Source: an uncultured Ectothiorhodospiraceae bacterium
GTDB taxonomy: Bacteria; Pseudomonadota; Gammaproteobacteria; Nevskiales; Oceanococcaceae
Reading direction: 5' to 3'
NCBI GenBank assembly: GCA_937141935.1
Contig: CAKZQS010000004.1
Location: forward strand, 62,001 to 126,000
Length of the DNA: 64,000 bases
Below are positions 49,171-58,120 of this stretch, piece by piece. Below the pieces are notes generated by a model. It did no database searches and was not told the origin of the DNA. It worked only from the letters and a program-made list of their open reading frames with translations. The translations under genes and the position numbers were made by a program. Numbering within the stretch: the stretch's first letter is position 1; every line of letters starts with the position of its first letter.

Positions 49171-49986
49171 ATGACGGACCCGCTCGCATTCGATTTCTCC
49201 GGCCATACGGTGCTGATCAGCGGCGCCAGCCGCGGCATTGGCGCGGCCACCGCCCGGGCCTTCGCCGCGCAGGGGGCCGCGGTGGCGCTGCTGGCGCGCG
49301 ACGCGGATGCGCTGGCCGAACTGGCCGCGCAGATCGAGGCCGAAGCGGGCGCATCGCGGACACTGGTGCTGCCCACGGACATCACCGATGCCGCCGCGGT
49401 GGCGCAGGCCTGTGTGCGCGCCACGCGCTGGGCCGGGCAGGCGAACGGGGGCGGCATCGATGCGCTGGTCAGCAACGCCGGCGCCGTCGACCCCATTGGC
49501 CACCTGGCCGACACGGACCCGCAGGCCTGGGCGCGGGGCCTGGGCGTGAACCTGCTCGGGCATTACCACCTGCTGCACGCGCTGCTGCCGGGCATGGCGG
49601 CGCGCGGCCGGGGCAGCGTGGTGCACATCAGCACCGGCGCCGCCAATGGCCCGATGGAGGGCTGGAGCCAGTACTGCGCGGCCAAGGCGGGCGCGCAGAT
49701 GCTGACCCGCTGCGCCGATAAGGAATATCGCGGCGCCGGCCTGCGCATCGTGGGTCTGTCGCCGGGTACGGTGGCCACACAGATGCAGCGCGAGATCCGC
49801 GATTCGGGCGTGAACCCCGTCAGCCAGTTGCCCTGGGAGCGGCATATTCCGCCGGAATGGGTGGCCCGCGCCGTGCTCTACTTGTGCACGCCGGCCGGCG
49901 ATGACTGGCGCGGCGAGGACTTTCCGCTGAAAACGCGCGCCGGGCGCGAGGCCCTGGGCCTGCCCTGCGACGACCTGCCCGCCTGA
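49171..49986 (+). CDS. SDR-family oxidoreductase
   Basis: A 271-residue short-chain dehydrogenase with LISGASRGIGAAT, SNAGAV, catalytic Ser (VVHISTG) and YCAAK. It is divergent from the HNH gene, 32 bases apart. Bacteria, fungi and animals all carry related SDRs annotated as general carbonyl reductases; no substrate can be assigned. Confidence 0.9.
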   Translation: MTDPLAFDFSGHTVLISGASRGIGAATARAFAAQGAAVALLARDADALAELAAQIEAEAGASRTLVLPTDITDAAAVAQACVRATRWAGQANGGGIDALVSNAGAVDPIGHLADTDPQAWARGLGVNLLGHYHLLHALLPGMAARGRGSVVHISTGAANGPMEGWSQYCAAKAGAQMLTRCADKEYRGAGLRIVGLSPGTVATQMQREIRDSGVNPVSQLPWERHIPPEWVARAVLYLCTPAGDDWRGEDFPLKTRAGREALGLPCDDLPA

Positions 49987-50020
49987 TCGCCCGCCGCTCT
50001 TCGACCAAGGGATTGCCCCG

Positions 50021-51088
50021 ATGACGCTGCTGCTCGCCTTTTTGCTGCTGGCCCTGATCGTCTCCTTCGCCTGCTCGATGTGGGAGTCGGTGCTGCTGTC
50101 GGTCACGCCCAGCTATGTGGCCCGGGCCCAGGCCGAGGGGCGCTCCACCGGCCGCCTGCTGGCCGAGTTCAAGCGCGACATCGACCGCCCGCTGGCCGCG
50201 ATCCTGACCTTGAACACCATCGCGCACACGGTCGGCGCCATCGGCGTGGGCGCACAGGCGCACGAGATCTACGGCAGCCAGGGCATCGAGCTGGGCGGCT
50301 GGTCGCTGAGCTACGAGGCGCTGATTGCCGCCGGCGCCACGCTGGCGATTCTGGTGTTCTCGGAGATTATCCCCAAGACGCTGGGCGCCACCTACTGGCG
50401 GCGCTTTGTACCGATGACGGTGTACAGCCTGAAGGCGCTGGTCTGGCTGCTGTACCCGCTGGTGCGCCTGAGCGAGGGCATCACCCGCTTTTTGAAGCAT
50501 GGCGCCAAGGGGCCGGTGTTCAGCCGCGCGGATTTTCTGGCCATGACCGACCTGGGCCATAGCCAGGGCGGGCTGGAGCCGCGCGAGGCGGCGGTGATCC
50601 GCAACCTGCTGGCCTTTCGCGACCTGCGCGTGCGCGAGGTGATGACGCCGCGCACGGTACTGGTGGCCGCGCAGGCCGATGAGGCCGTCGAGGCGGTGCT
50701 GGCGCGCACGGCCACCGAGCTGCCGATGTCGCGCCTGCCGCTGTACGCCGACAGCATCGACGAGGTGGTCGGCCTGCTGCTGCGCGATGACCTGCTGGCG
50801 GCGGCGGCCGAGGGCCGCGGCGGCGAGCCGGTGTCGGCGCTGGCCCGCGAGGCGGTCTTCGTGCTCGATTCGATGCACCTGCCCGCCGTGCTGCGGCTGC
50901 TGATGCAGGCGCGGCAGAAGCTGGCCGTGGTGGTGGACGAATACGGCGCCACCAGCGGCGTGGTCACCATCGAAGACCTTTTCGAGACGCTGATCGGCGA
51001 GGAGATCATGGACGAGGCCGACGAGGTGGCCGACATGCAGGCGCTGGCACGCCGCCGCGCAGCGCGTCGCCAGCCGCCGTCGGCCTGA
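50021..51088 (+). CDS. CNNM/CBS-pair transporter-like protein (hemolysin-family annotation)
   Basis: A 355-residue inner-membrane protein. Residues 1-180 are a DUF21/CNNM membrane domain with about four helices (LNTIAHTVGAIGVGA, VFSEIIPKTLGATYWRR), and residues 205-340 are a CBS pair (VREVMTPRTVLVAA, VVVDEYGATSGVVTIEDL). Relatives handle Mg2+ or Co2+ and are often labelled hemolysins without evidence of toxicity. It lacks the usual CorC_HlyC end domain. It starts 34 bases after the SDR stop. Confidence 0.88.
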   Translation: MTLLLAFLLLALIVSFACSMWESVLLSVTPSYVARAQAEGRSTGRLLAEFKRDIDRPLAAILTLNTIAHTVGAIGVGAQAHEIYGSQGIELGGWSLSYEALIAAGATLAILVFSEIIPKTLGATYWRRFVPMTVYSLKALVWLLYPLVRLSEGITRFLKHGAKGPVFSRADFLAMTDLGHSQGGLEPREAAVIRNLLAFRDLRVREVMTPRTVLVAAQADEAVEAVLARTATELPMSRLPLYADSIDEVVGLLLRDDLLAAAAEGRGGEPVSALAREAVFVLDSMHLPAVLRLLMQARQKLAVVVDEYGATSGVVTIEDLFETLIGEEIMDEADEVADMQALARRRAARRQPPSA

Positions 51089-51180
51089 GCCCGTCGGCCT
51101 GAGCCCGGCGGCCTGAGCGCGGCAGGCTGGCGCGGCGCCGGCATGGCAAGATCGCGGCTGGAACGGGGAACCCACAGACA

Positions 51181-52785
51181 ATGAGCAACAGGCAGCAGGC
51201 GCCCGCTCGCGCCGCGGGCAGCCGCGGCGTGATGGATCGGTTTTTGGATGGCGTGGAGTGGCTGGGCAACCTGCTGCCGCACCCGGTCACGCTGTTTGCG
51301 CTGCTGGCCTTTGCCGTGGTGGTGCTCTCGGGCCTGCTCGACCTGGTGGGGCTGAGCGTGCCCGACCCGCGGCCGGAGGGCGCCCGCGGCCGCGAGGCCG
51401 ACGGCATCATCGAGGTGGTCAGCCTGTTCAACGCCGAGGGCCTGCGCCGCATCCTGCAGGGCCTGGTGCCGAACTTCGCCGGCTTCGTGCCGCTGGGCAC
51501 GGTGCTGGTGGCGATGCTCGGCGTGGGCGTGGCCGAGCATTCGGGCCTGCTCTCGGCCACGATCCGGGCCATGGTGCTGCGCGCGCCGCCCAAGCTGGTC
51601 ACCGCGGTCATCGTCTTCGCCGGCATCCTCTCCAACACGGCCTCGGAGATGGGCTACGTCGTCATGATCCCGCTGGCGGCGGCCATCTATTACGCGCTGG
51701 GCCGCCACCCGCTGGCCGGCCTGGCGGCGGCCTTCGCCGGGGTTTCGGGCGGCTATTCGGCCAATTTGCTGCTGGGCACGGTGGATCCACTGCTGGCCGG
51801 CATCACCCAGGAAGCCGCGCGGATGATCGACCCCGAGTACTTCGTGCACCCGGCGGTGAACTGGTACTTCATGATCAGCAGCACCTTCTTGATCACCGCG
51901 CTGGGCACCTGGGTCAGCACGGCCATCGTCGAGCCGCGGCTGGGGCCCTATGACCCCGGCCAGGCCAGCGAATCGCTGGACGACGCCCACCGCCTGGAGC
52001 CGCTCAGCGAGACCGAGCGCCGCGGCCTGCGCATGGCGGGCCTGAGCGCGGCGCTGCTGGGCATCGGCATCGCGCTGATGGTGGTGCCCGAGGGCGGCTG
52101 GCTGCGCGACCCGGCGGCCGACTCGACGCTGGGGGCCATCACGCCCTTCCTGAAAAGCATCGTGGCGCTGGTGTTCGTGGTCTTCGTGATCCCCGGCTTC
52201 GTCTACGGGCGCATCACCGGCACGATGCGCAACGACCGTGATGCCATCGATGCGATGGCCAAGGCCATGAGCAGCCTGGGGCTGTACATCGTGCTGGTGT
52301 TCTTTGCGGCCCAGTTCGTCGCCTTCTTCAAGTGGACGCAGCTGGGGCAGATCACCGCCGTGCTGGGCGCGCAGTTCCTGACCGATGTCGGGCTGACCGG
52401 GCCGCTGGTCTTCGCGCTGTTTATCCCGATGTGCATGCTGGTCAACCTGTCGCTGGGCAGCGCCTCGGCGCAATGGGCGGTGACCGCGCCGATCTTCGTG
52501 CCGATGCTGATGCTGGTCGGCTACAGCCCCGAGGTGATCCAGGCCGCGTACCGCATCGGCGACTCCACCACCAACATCATCACGCCGATGATGAGCTATT
52601 TCGGCCTGATCCTGGCCTTCGCCACGCGCTACGTGCGCACGCTGGGCATCGGCACGCTGATCGCGACGATGCTGCCCTACAGCCTGATCTTCGCGCTGGG
52701 CTGGAGCGCCTGGTTCTTCCTGTTTGTGTTTGGCCTGGGCTGGCCGGTGGGGCCGGGGGCCGCCACCTACTACCCGGCCGGCTAG
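51181..52785 (+). CDS. AbgT-family transporter
   Basis: A 534-residue membrane protein with about eleven hydrophobic segments and AbgT signatures: LPHPVTLFALLAF, FAGFVPLGTVLVAMLGVGVAEHSGL, SNTASEMGYVVMIPL and GGYSANLLLGTVDPLLAGIT. The family takes up p-aminobenzoyl-glutamate or exports sulfonamides; which applies here is open. GGGGAA lies upstream of the ATG. A 15-base tandem repeat precedes the gene. Confidence 0.93.
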   Translation: MSNRQQAPARAAGSRGVMDRFLDGVEWLGNLLPHPVTLFALLAFAVVVLSGLLDLVGLSVPDPRPEGARGREADGIIEVVSLFNAEGLRRILQGLVPNFAGFVPLGTVLVAMLGVGVAEHSGLLSATIRAMVLRAPPKLVTAVIVFAGILSNTASEMGYVVMIPLAAAIYYALGRHPLAGLAAAFAGVSGGYSANLLLGTVDPLLAGITQEAARMIDPEYFVHPAVNWYFMISSTFLITALGTWVSTAIVEPRLGPYDPGQASESLDDAHRLEPLSETERRGLRMAGLSAALLGIGIALMVVPEGGWLRDPAADSTLGAITPFLKSIVALVFVVFVIPGFVYGRITGTMRNDRDAIDAMAKAMSSLGLYIVLVFFAAQFVAFFKWTQLGQITAVLGAQFLTDVGLTGPLVFALFIPMCMLVNLSLGSASAQWAVTAPIFVPMLMLVGYSPEVIQAAYRIGDSTTNIITPMMSYFGLILAFATRYVRTLGIGTLIATMLPYSLIFALGWSAWFFLFVFGLGWPVGPGAATYYPAG

Positions 52786-52852
52786 CGTAGCGCGGCCGGA
52801 CCGGCCTGGGCTGGGCAGGGCTGCGCTGGGCCGGCCTTTACGGCGCCTGGCC

Positions 52853-53689
52853 TCAGCCGGCCAGCTGCTTGACGAAGAGGCGCTTGATCAGCGCCTGGTA
52901 CGCGGTGGGCAGCAGCCGCTGCACCCAGTCGATCACCCGGGCATCCACGCCCACCAGCACCCGGCGGCGATCGCGGCGCACGGCCTTGAGGATCGTGCGG
53001 GCGGCATCGTCGGCGCTGGTGATGAACAGCTTTTCGAAGTCGGCCCGCGCGGTGTCCGGGTCCTTCTTCGACAGCGCCTGGGTGCTTTGGTCATAGCGTG
53101 ATTTGGCGGCAATGGCGGTCTTGATGCCGCCCGGGTGCACACAGGTCAGGCTGACCGGCAGCTGCTCCAGCTCCAGCTCCATGCGCAGGCATTCGGAAAA
53201 GCCGCGCACGGCGAACTTGGTGGCGTTGTAGGCGCCCATGCCGGGCTGCGCAATGAGCCCGCTGATCGAGGAGGTGTTGATGATGTGCCCCTCGCCGGAC
53301 TCGATCAGCAGCGGCAGAAAGGCGCGGCAGCCATGCACCACGCCCCAGTAGTTGATGTTGGTGATCCACTGCAGGTTGGCATCGTCACTGCTGCGCAGGG
53401 TGCCGGACAGGGCCACGCCGGCGTTGTTGAACAGCAGGTTCAGCCGCCCGTGCTCGGCACGCACGGCCTCGGCCCAGGCGTAAATGGCCTCGCGCTGGCC
53501 CACGTCCACCTGGTGCTGCGTGACCTGCACGCCGTCGGGCAGGTTGCGCACCGTGTCTTCCAGCCCGGCGGCGTCGATGTCGGCCAGGGCCAAGTGGCAG
53601 CCCTGCTGGGCCAACTGCTGCGCCAGTGCGCGGCCCATGCCCGAGCCGGCGCCGGTGATGGCCGCAACGCGGCCGCGAAAATCCTGCAT
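52853..53689 (-). CDS. SDR-family oxidoreductase
   Basis: A 278-residue short-chain dehydrogenase with ITGAGSGMGRAL, NNAGVALSG, catalytic Ser (NTSSISG) and YNATK. The C-terminal 60 residues (RRVLVGVDARVIDWVQRLLPTAYQ) are typical of SDRs acting on hydrophobic substrates. It lies 77 bases after the dienelactone hydrolase-type gene on the opposite orientation of flow (same strand, downstream of none), so probably has its own promoter. Confidence 0.9.
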   Translation of the reverse strand: MQDFRGRVAAITGAGSGMGRALAQQLAQQGCHLALADIDAAGLEDTVRNLPDGVQVTQHQVDVGQREAIYAWAEAVRAEHGRLNLLFNNAGVALSGTLRSSDDANLQWITNINYWGVVHGCRAFLPLLIESGEGHIINTSSISGLIAQPGMGAYNATKFAVRGFSECLRMELELEQLPVSLTCVHPGGIKTAIAAKSRYDQSTQALSKKDPDTARADFEKLFITSADDAARTILKAVRRDRRRVLVGVDARVIDWVQRLLPTAYQALIKRLFVKQLAG

Positions 53690-53768
53690 GTGTCTCCCCG
53701 GTGGGGCGCGGCCTCCGCCAGGGTGGCGGGCGCGCCGGCGGCCATTCTGCCGCAGGCGCGCCCGCGCG

Positions 53769-54551
53769 TCAGTCGTCGAAGCGCTGGCGCAAAAAGGCCA
53801 GCGCGCGCGACCAGGAGTCCTCGTCCGCGGCCCGGTCGTAGGCTAGTGGCAGGCCGTACTCGGCGCCCACGGCATCGGCGCCGGGGTTGGTGAAGGAGTG
53901 CTGGATGCCCGGGTAGCCGACATAGGTCAGGTCGGCGCCGGCGGCGCGCATCTCCTCGCGAAAGGCCTTGACCTGCGCGGGGGGCACAAAGGGGTCGGCC
54001 TCGCCGTTGAGCACCAGCATCGGCGTGACCCGGTCGCCGGCCTGGGCCGGGTTTTCGGTGCCCAGGCTGCCGTGGAAGCTGACCACGCCGTCCAGGTCCA
54101 CGCCCTGCCGCGCAAGGTTCAGCACCACGCCGCCGCCAAAGCAATAGCCGATGGCGGCAATGTCGTCATTGCGCACCCCGGGGCGGCTGGCCAGCAGCGC
54201 GCGGGCGGCCTCGAAGCGGCGCGCGACGGCGCCCTGCTGCTGCGTCACCGCCTGCATGAAGGCCTTGGCCTGCTCCGGGTGGCCGGTGTTGCGGCCCTCG
54301 CCGTACATGTCCAGCGCCATGGCCACAAAGCCTTCGCCGGCCAGCATGTTGGCCCGCTGCCGGGCGTAGGCGTTGTGGCCCCACCACTCATGCACCACCA
54401 GCACGCCGGGGCGCGGGGTGGTCCAGCGGGTGTCGTAGGCCACATAGCCGCGAAAGCTTTGCCCGTCCACCTCGTAGTCGACGGGCTGGCCCACCACCTG
54501 GGCAAAGGCGGGGGCTGCAAGCAGCCCCCCAAGCAGTATCAACAGGCGCAT
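53769..54551 (-). CDS. exported dienelactone-hydrolase-family protein
   Basis: A 260-residue alpha/beta hydrolase with a signal peptide (cleaved after PAFA). The nucleophile Cys lies in IGYCFGGGV, the acid Asp in NGEADPFVPP and the His in IQHSFTNP, the dienelactone hydrolase triad. Unlike the ring-cleavage-pathway enzymes it is exported, so the substrate is probably an extracellular ester or lactone. It is downstream of the DoxX gene by 42 bases, in one operon. Confidence 0.88.
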   Translation of the reverse strand: MRLLILLGGLLAAPAFAQVVGQPVDYEVDGQSFRGYVAYDTRWTTPRPGVLVVHEWWGHNAYARQRANMLAGEGFVAMALDMYGEGRNTGHPEQAKAFMQAVTQQQGAVARRFEAARALLASRPGVRNDDIAAIGYCFGGGVVLNLARQGVDLDGVVSFHGSLGTENPAQAGDRVTPMLVLNGEADPFVPPAQVKAFREEMRAAGADLTYVGYPGIQHSFTNPGADAVGAEYGLPLAYDRAADEDSWSRALAFLRQRFDD

Positions 54552-54593
54552 CGCAAGTCCTTGGCCGCCAGCGCGGTCCGTGCGGGGGAGAGA

Positions 54594-54983
54594 TCAGGCC
54601 TGGGCACGGCGCGCGTCCAGGCTGTAGCGACCGGGCCCATGGGCGGCCAGGATCAGGAAGCCACCGGCCATCGCCAGGTTCTTGAAGGCCAGCGCAAACT
54701 GGGTCTGGTCGCCGATATTGGCGTGGAACAGCGCGGCCGAGAGCACGCAGAAACCGGCCAGCAGCAGGCTGGACAGCCGTGTGTACAGCCCGCCGACCAG
54801 CGCCAGGGCGCCGCCCACTTCGAGCGCGATGACGGCGGGCAGCAGCAGCGCCGGCACGCCCTGCGAGGCCATGTAGGCGGCGGTGCCTTCGTAGCTGCCG
54901 ATCTTGTTCAAGCCGGCCAGCAGGAAAATGGCGGCGAGCAGGATGCGGCCGACGAGGATGGTCGAGGATTGCAGTGCGGTCAT
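54594..54983 (-). CDS. DoxX-family membrane protein
   Basis: A 129-residue protein with four membrane helices and the DoxX pattern (GRILLAAIFLLAGLNKI, LEVGGALALVGG, FKNLAMAGGFLIL). Family members take part in redox or thiol-linked processes, but the activity is poorly defined. It is first gene of the operon with the exported hydrolase. AT-rich DNA with a GATGAA...TTCATC inverted repeat lies upstream (55019-55069) and may hold the promoter and operator. Confidence 0.85.
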   Translation of the reverse strand: MTALQSSTILVGRILLAAIFLLAGLNKIGSYEGTAAYMASQGVPALLLPAVIALEVGGALALVGGLYTRLSSLLLAGFCVLSAALFHANIGDQTQFALAFKNLAMAGGFLILAAHGPGRYSLDARRAQA

Positions 54984-55079
54984 GGTGTCGCTCCGGGTTG
55001 AGGAGCGGCTATCTCACCATTCGCCTGAGTCGATGAAAAGCGCAATAAATCGCCAAAATTCATCTATAAATCCGAATAA

Positions 55080-56012
55080 TTAGCCGAGATAGGCCACGCC
55101 GGTCAGGCTCTCGGAGACATCCCACAGCCGCGCCGAGACATCGGTGTCATAGGCCGCGCGCCGGCCGCGCACGCGCCGCGGGTGGCCGCGCAGCTCGCGC
55201 AGCCCGTCCGGGCCCCAGTAGTCGCCACCGCGCACCTCCGGCATGGCCGCGGCGTAGATCTGCGGCTCGGCCCCCTGCTCGGCGGACTGCGCGAAGATGG
55301 CGTTGGCCGCATTCATGGCCAGCAGCGACAGCCGCGAGCCGCTCATTTCCGGCCCCGCGGCCTGCAGGTGCGTGGCGGCGTAGCCGGGGTGGGCGGCCAC
55401 GGCGATGGCCGTCTGGCCGTGGCTGCGCAAGCGCCGCTCCAGTTCAAAGGTGAACAGCAGGTTGGCCAGCTTGGACTTGCCGTAGGCATCCCAGCGCGCA
55501 TAGCGCTTGTGCTTCCAGTTCAAGTCGTCCAGGTCCATGCCGCGGGTCATGCGGTGGGCCAGGCTGGCGGTGTTGACGATGCGCCCGGCCGGCGCCGCAT
55601 TGAGCAGCGGCAGCAATCGGCCGGTCAGCGCGAAGTGGCCCAGGTGGTTGGTGCCGATCTGCATCTCGAAGCCCTGCGCGGTGCGCCGCAGCGGCAGCGC
55701 CATCACGCCGGCGTTGTTGCACAGGATGTCGATGGCCTCGCGCTCGGCGGCGATGCTCTGCGCAAAGGCGGCTACCGAGTCCAGGTCGGCCAGGTCCAGG
55801 GTCTGCAGTTGCAGCCGGGCCTGCGGCAGCTCCGCGGCCAGCTTGGCGCGCGCCGCCTCGCCACGCTCGGCGTTGCGGCAGGCCAGGATGACCTCCGCGC
55901 CCGCGGCGGCGAGGGCGCGGGCGGTGTAATAACCCAGGCCGCTGTTGGCGCCGGTGACGATGGCGCAGCGGTTGTCGAGGCGGGGCAGGTCTTGCGGCGA
56001 CCAATGGGCCAT
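55080..56012 (-). CDS. SDR-family oxidoreductase, retinol-dehydrogenase-like
   Basis: A 310-residue SDR of the RDH/WWOX-like group: VTGANSGLGYYTARALA, ACRN after the second strand, NNAGVM, NTASLAH and YGKSKLAN. The C-terminal segment GDYWGPDGLRELRGHP is characteristic of this group. The ATG at 56012 is followed directly by the family N-terminus; it is divergent from the alpha/beta-hydrolase lipoprotein gene. Substrate unknown. Confidence 0.9.
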   Translation of the reverse strand: MAHWSPQDLPRLDNRCAIVTGANSGLGYYTARALAAAGAEVILACRNAERGEAARAKLAAELPQARLQLQTLDLADLDSVAAFAQSIAAEREAIDILCNNAGVMALPLRRTAQGFEMQIGTNHLGHFALTGRLLPLLNAAPAGRIVNTASLAHRMTRGMDLDDLNWKHKRYARWDAYGKSKLANLLFTFELERRLRSHGQTAIAVAAHPGYAATHLQAAGPEMSGSRLSLLAMNAANAIFAQSAEQGAEPQIYAAAMPEVRGGDYWGPDGLRELRGHPRRVRGRRAAYDTDVSARLWDVSESLTGVAYLG

Positions 56013-56123
56013 GGGGTCTCTCCTTGCTGGGGGCGGGCGGGGCGGCGGCGAAATTGGCAGCCTGCGCGACGACAGGGGATACTGCGCGGTGCGCCCCTCG
56101 CGCCGCACAGAACGGAGACTTCA

Positions 56124-57938
56124 ATGCGCCTGACCGCTGTCCTCATCCTCAGTGTAGCCCTGCTCGGTTGTCAGGGGGGCGGCCGCCCCGCGGCCACCGG
56201 AGGGGGCGGCAGCGCGCTGGCGCGCTCCGAGCTGCCCTATGGCGGCAGCGAGGAGGTGGCCTCCTGCGCGGCCGGCGCCAACCTCGACGGCGGGCGCGCC
56301 TACCAGGTGATTTTCCCGTCGCGGGTCGATGAGGCGAACGTCAGCATCCAGGTGCACGAGCCGGACAGCATCGACTGCGCCAACCGCCACGCGCTGATTC
56401 TGGAAGGCCACGGCTACGGCGGCGGCCGGCAAACCGCGGTGGGCAGCTTTGCCGCGCTGACCGGCGCCGGCTACACCGTCATCAGCATCGACCAGCGCGG
56501 CTCGCCCGATTCCGGCGGCACCGTGCGGGTGATGGACCCGGATTTCGAGGGCGAGGACCTGGTGGCCATCGTCGACTGGGCCGAGCAGCACTTGGACTAC
56601 CTGCGCTACCGCGACGGCAACCTGCTGCTGGGCTCGATTGGCGGCAGCTACGGCGGCATGTACCAGTACCTGCTGCTGAACAAGGACCCGGACCGCCGCC
56701 TGGACGCCATCGTCCCCGAGATTGCGCCGCACGACCTGACCTACTCGCTGAACCCCGGCGGCGCCGTCAAGTCGCAGTGGGCCCTGCTGCTGGCCGGCGC
56801 CGGTGACGCGCAGACCCAGTTTGGCCAGGACCCGCTGATTCGCGCCACGCTGATCGAGGGCGCCGTGACCGGCGAATTCCCCGAGGGCGCGGTGCCCTTC
56901 TTCGCCTACCACTCGATGCGCTATTTCTGCGAGAACCCGCTGGATTTGCAGCCGGGCGACGGCGGCAACACGGAGGACTACCTGCTGGACCCGGCGCTGC
57001 AGCTGCTGCCTCTGACCGGCGACGGCGCGTTCACCGTCATCACCCCGTCCACGCGCAGTGTGCCGCAGGTCGATGCGCTGATCTGGCAGGGGCCGCGCGA
57101 TGACCTGTTCAACCTCAACGAGGCCTGGCGCAACTACGAGTGCCTGAAGCGCGCCGGCGGCGATGTGCGCCTGCTGACCTACAGCTTCGGCCACCACTTC
57201 CTGACCCCCAACCTGGGCCTGGGGCTGCAGACGCTGAACACGCTGGCCAGCCCGCTGAACACGCAGTGCGGCGTGATCGACAAGGACGCGGCCACGCTGG
57301 CCTGGTTCAACGAAAAACTGCTGGGCATCGGCAATGCCAACGAGATTGTGAGCACCGGCCGCGACATCTGCTTCTCGCTGACCGAGGGCGATGCCGTCAG
57401 CCTGCCGCAGATGCCGGTGGGCGGCGAGCCCTTCCCGGTGGAGCTGCCCGGCGGCGCGCCGGTGCCAGTGCTGATCGAAAACCCGCTGCCGGTCGTGGTG
57501 CCGCTGGCCACCGCGGGCGAGGGCAGCGAAGTGCTGGCCGGCATCCCCACCGCCGAACTCACGCTGACGCGCGGCGACGCCGCCCTGGACGCGCTGTGCC
57601 AGGAAGAGACCGACCCGATCCTGCGCCTGGGTACCTGCGATGCCACCGTGTACGTGGGCCTGGGGGTCGTGCGCCTGCTGGGTGGCGAGCTGGTGCCCGG
57701 CGTGCCCGATCTGATCGAGGAACAGGTGATGCCGCTGAACGGCCTGGGCACGCACAGCGTCGAGCTGGTGGGCGTGGCCGAGCGCATCCAGCCCGGCGAC
57801 CAGATCGTGCTGCTGCTGTACGGCCTGAACGACGCCTTCATCGTCTCCAGCTCGCGCGACCTGGCTACGCCGGTGGTGTTTGTCAGTGGCGAGGTGCAGG
57901 TGCCGATGCAGGGCGGGCTGCCCAACCTGGTGCCCTGA
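56124..57938 (+). CDS. alpha/beta-hydrolase lipoprotein (S15/CocE-like)
   Basis: A 604-residue predicted lipoprotein (lipobox LLGC, Cys16). The alpha/beta-hydrolase core has LILEGHGYGGGRQ, the nucleophile elbow GGSYGGMYQ with Ser, a downstream Asp region and the His in YSFGHHFL, like X-prolyl dipeptidyl peptidase/CocE enzymes. The C-terminal third is beta-rich (about 420-600). GGAG precedes the ATG. Peptidase, esterase or amidase action at the cell surface is plausible. Confidence 0.8.
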   Translation: MRLTAVLILSVALLGCQGGGRPAATGGGGSALARSELPYGGSEEVASCAAGANLDGGRAYQVIFPSRVDEANVSIQVHEPDSIDCANRHALILEGHGYGGGRQTAVGSFAALTGAGYTVISIDQRGSPDSGGTVRVMDPDFEGEDLVAIVDWAEQHLDYLRYRDGNLLLGSIGGSYGGMYQYLLLNKDPDRRLDAIVPEIAPHDLTYSLNPGGAVKSQWALLLAGAGDAQTQFGQDPLIRATLIEGAVTGEFPEGAVPFFAYHSMRYFCENPLDLQPGDGGNTEDYLLDPALQLLPLTGDGAFTVITPSTRSVPQVDALIWQGPRDDLFNLNEAWRNYECLKRAGGDVRLLTYSFGHHFLTPNLGLGLQTLNTLASPLNTQCGVIDKDAATLAWFNEKLLGIGNANEIVSTGRDICFSLTEGDAVSLPQMPVGGEPFPVELPGGAPVPVLIENPLPVVVPLATAGEGSEVLAGIPTAELTLTRGDAALDALCQEETDPILRLGTCDATVYVGLGVVRLLGGELVPGVPDLIEEQVMPLNGLGTHSVELVGVAERIQPGDQIVLLLYGLNDAFIVSSSRDLATPVVFVSGEVQVPMQGGLPNLVP

Positions 57939-57961
57939 GGGGCCCAGCCGCGGCCCGGGGT

Positions 57962-58017
57962 GGCCAACGCAGGGGCGGCCAACGCAGTGGCGGCCAACGC
58001 AGGGGCGGCCAACGCAG
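57962..58017. repeat. 15-bp tandem repeat, 3.7 copies
   Basis: GGCCAACGCAGGGGC (copy 2 has TGGC at its end) repeated head to tail between the hydrolase stop and the monooxygenase gene. It is non-coding, a likely variable-number tract. Confidence 0.85.
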
Positions 58018-58120
58018 CTTTGCCGGACGCGGCCGCAAGCCGCCGCGGGCGGTGAGCGGCTAAGGTGCCGGGCGACATCAACGCAGGGCCCGCGGGCCAC
58101 GCGACAAGGGAGATCGACTA

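Noticed and set aside
56121-58100. Long minus-strand frame opposite the hydrolase lipoprotein
   Set aside because: His/Gln/Val-rich shadow without start signal or known motif.
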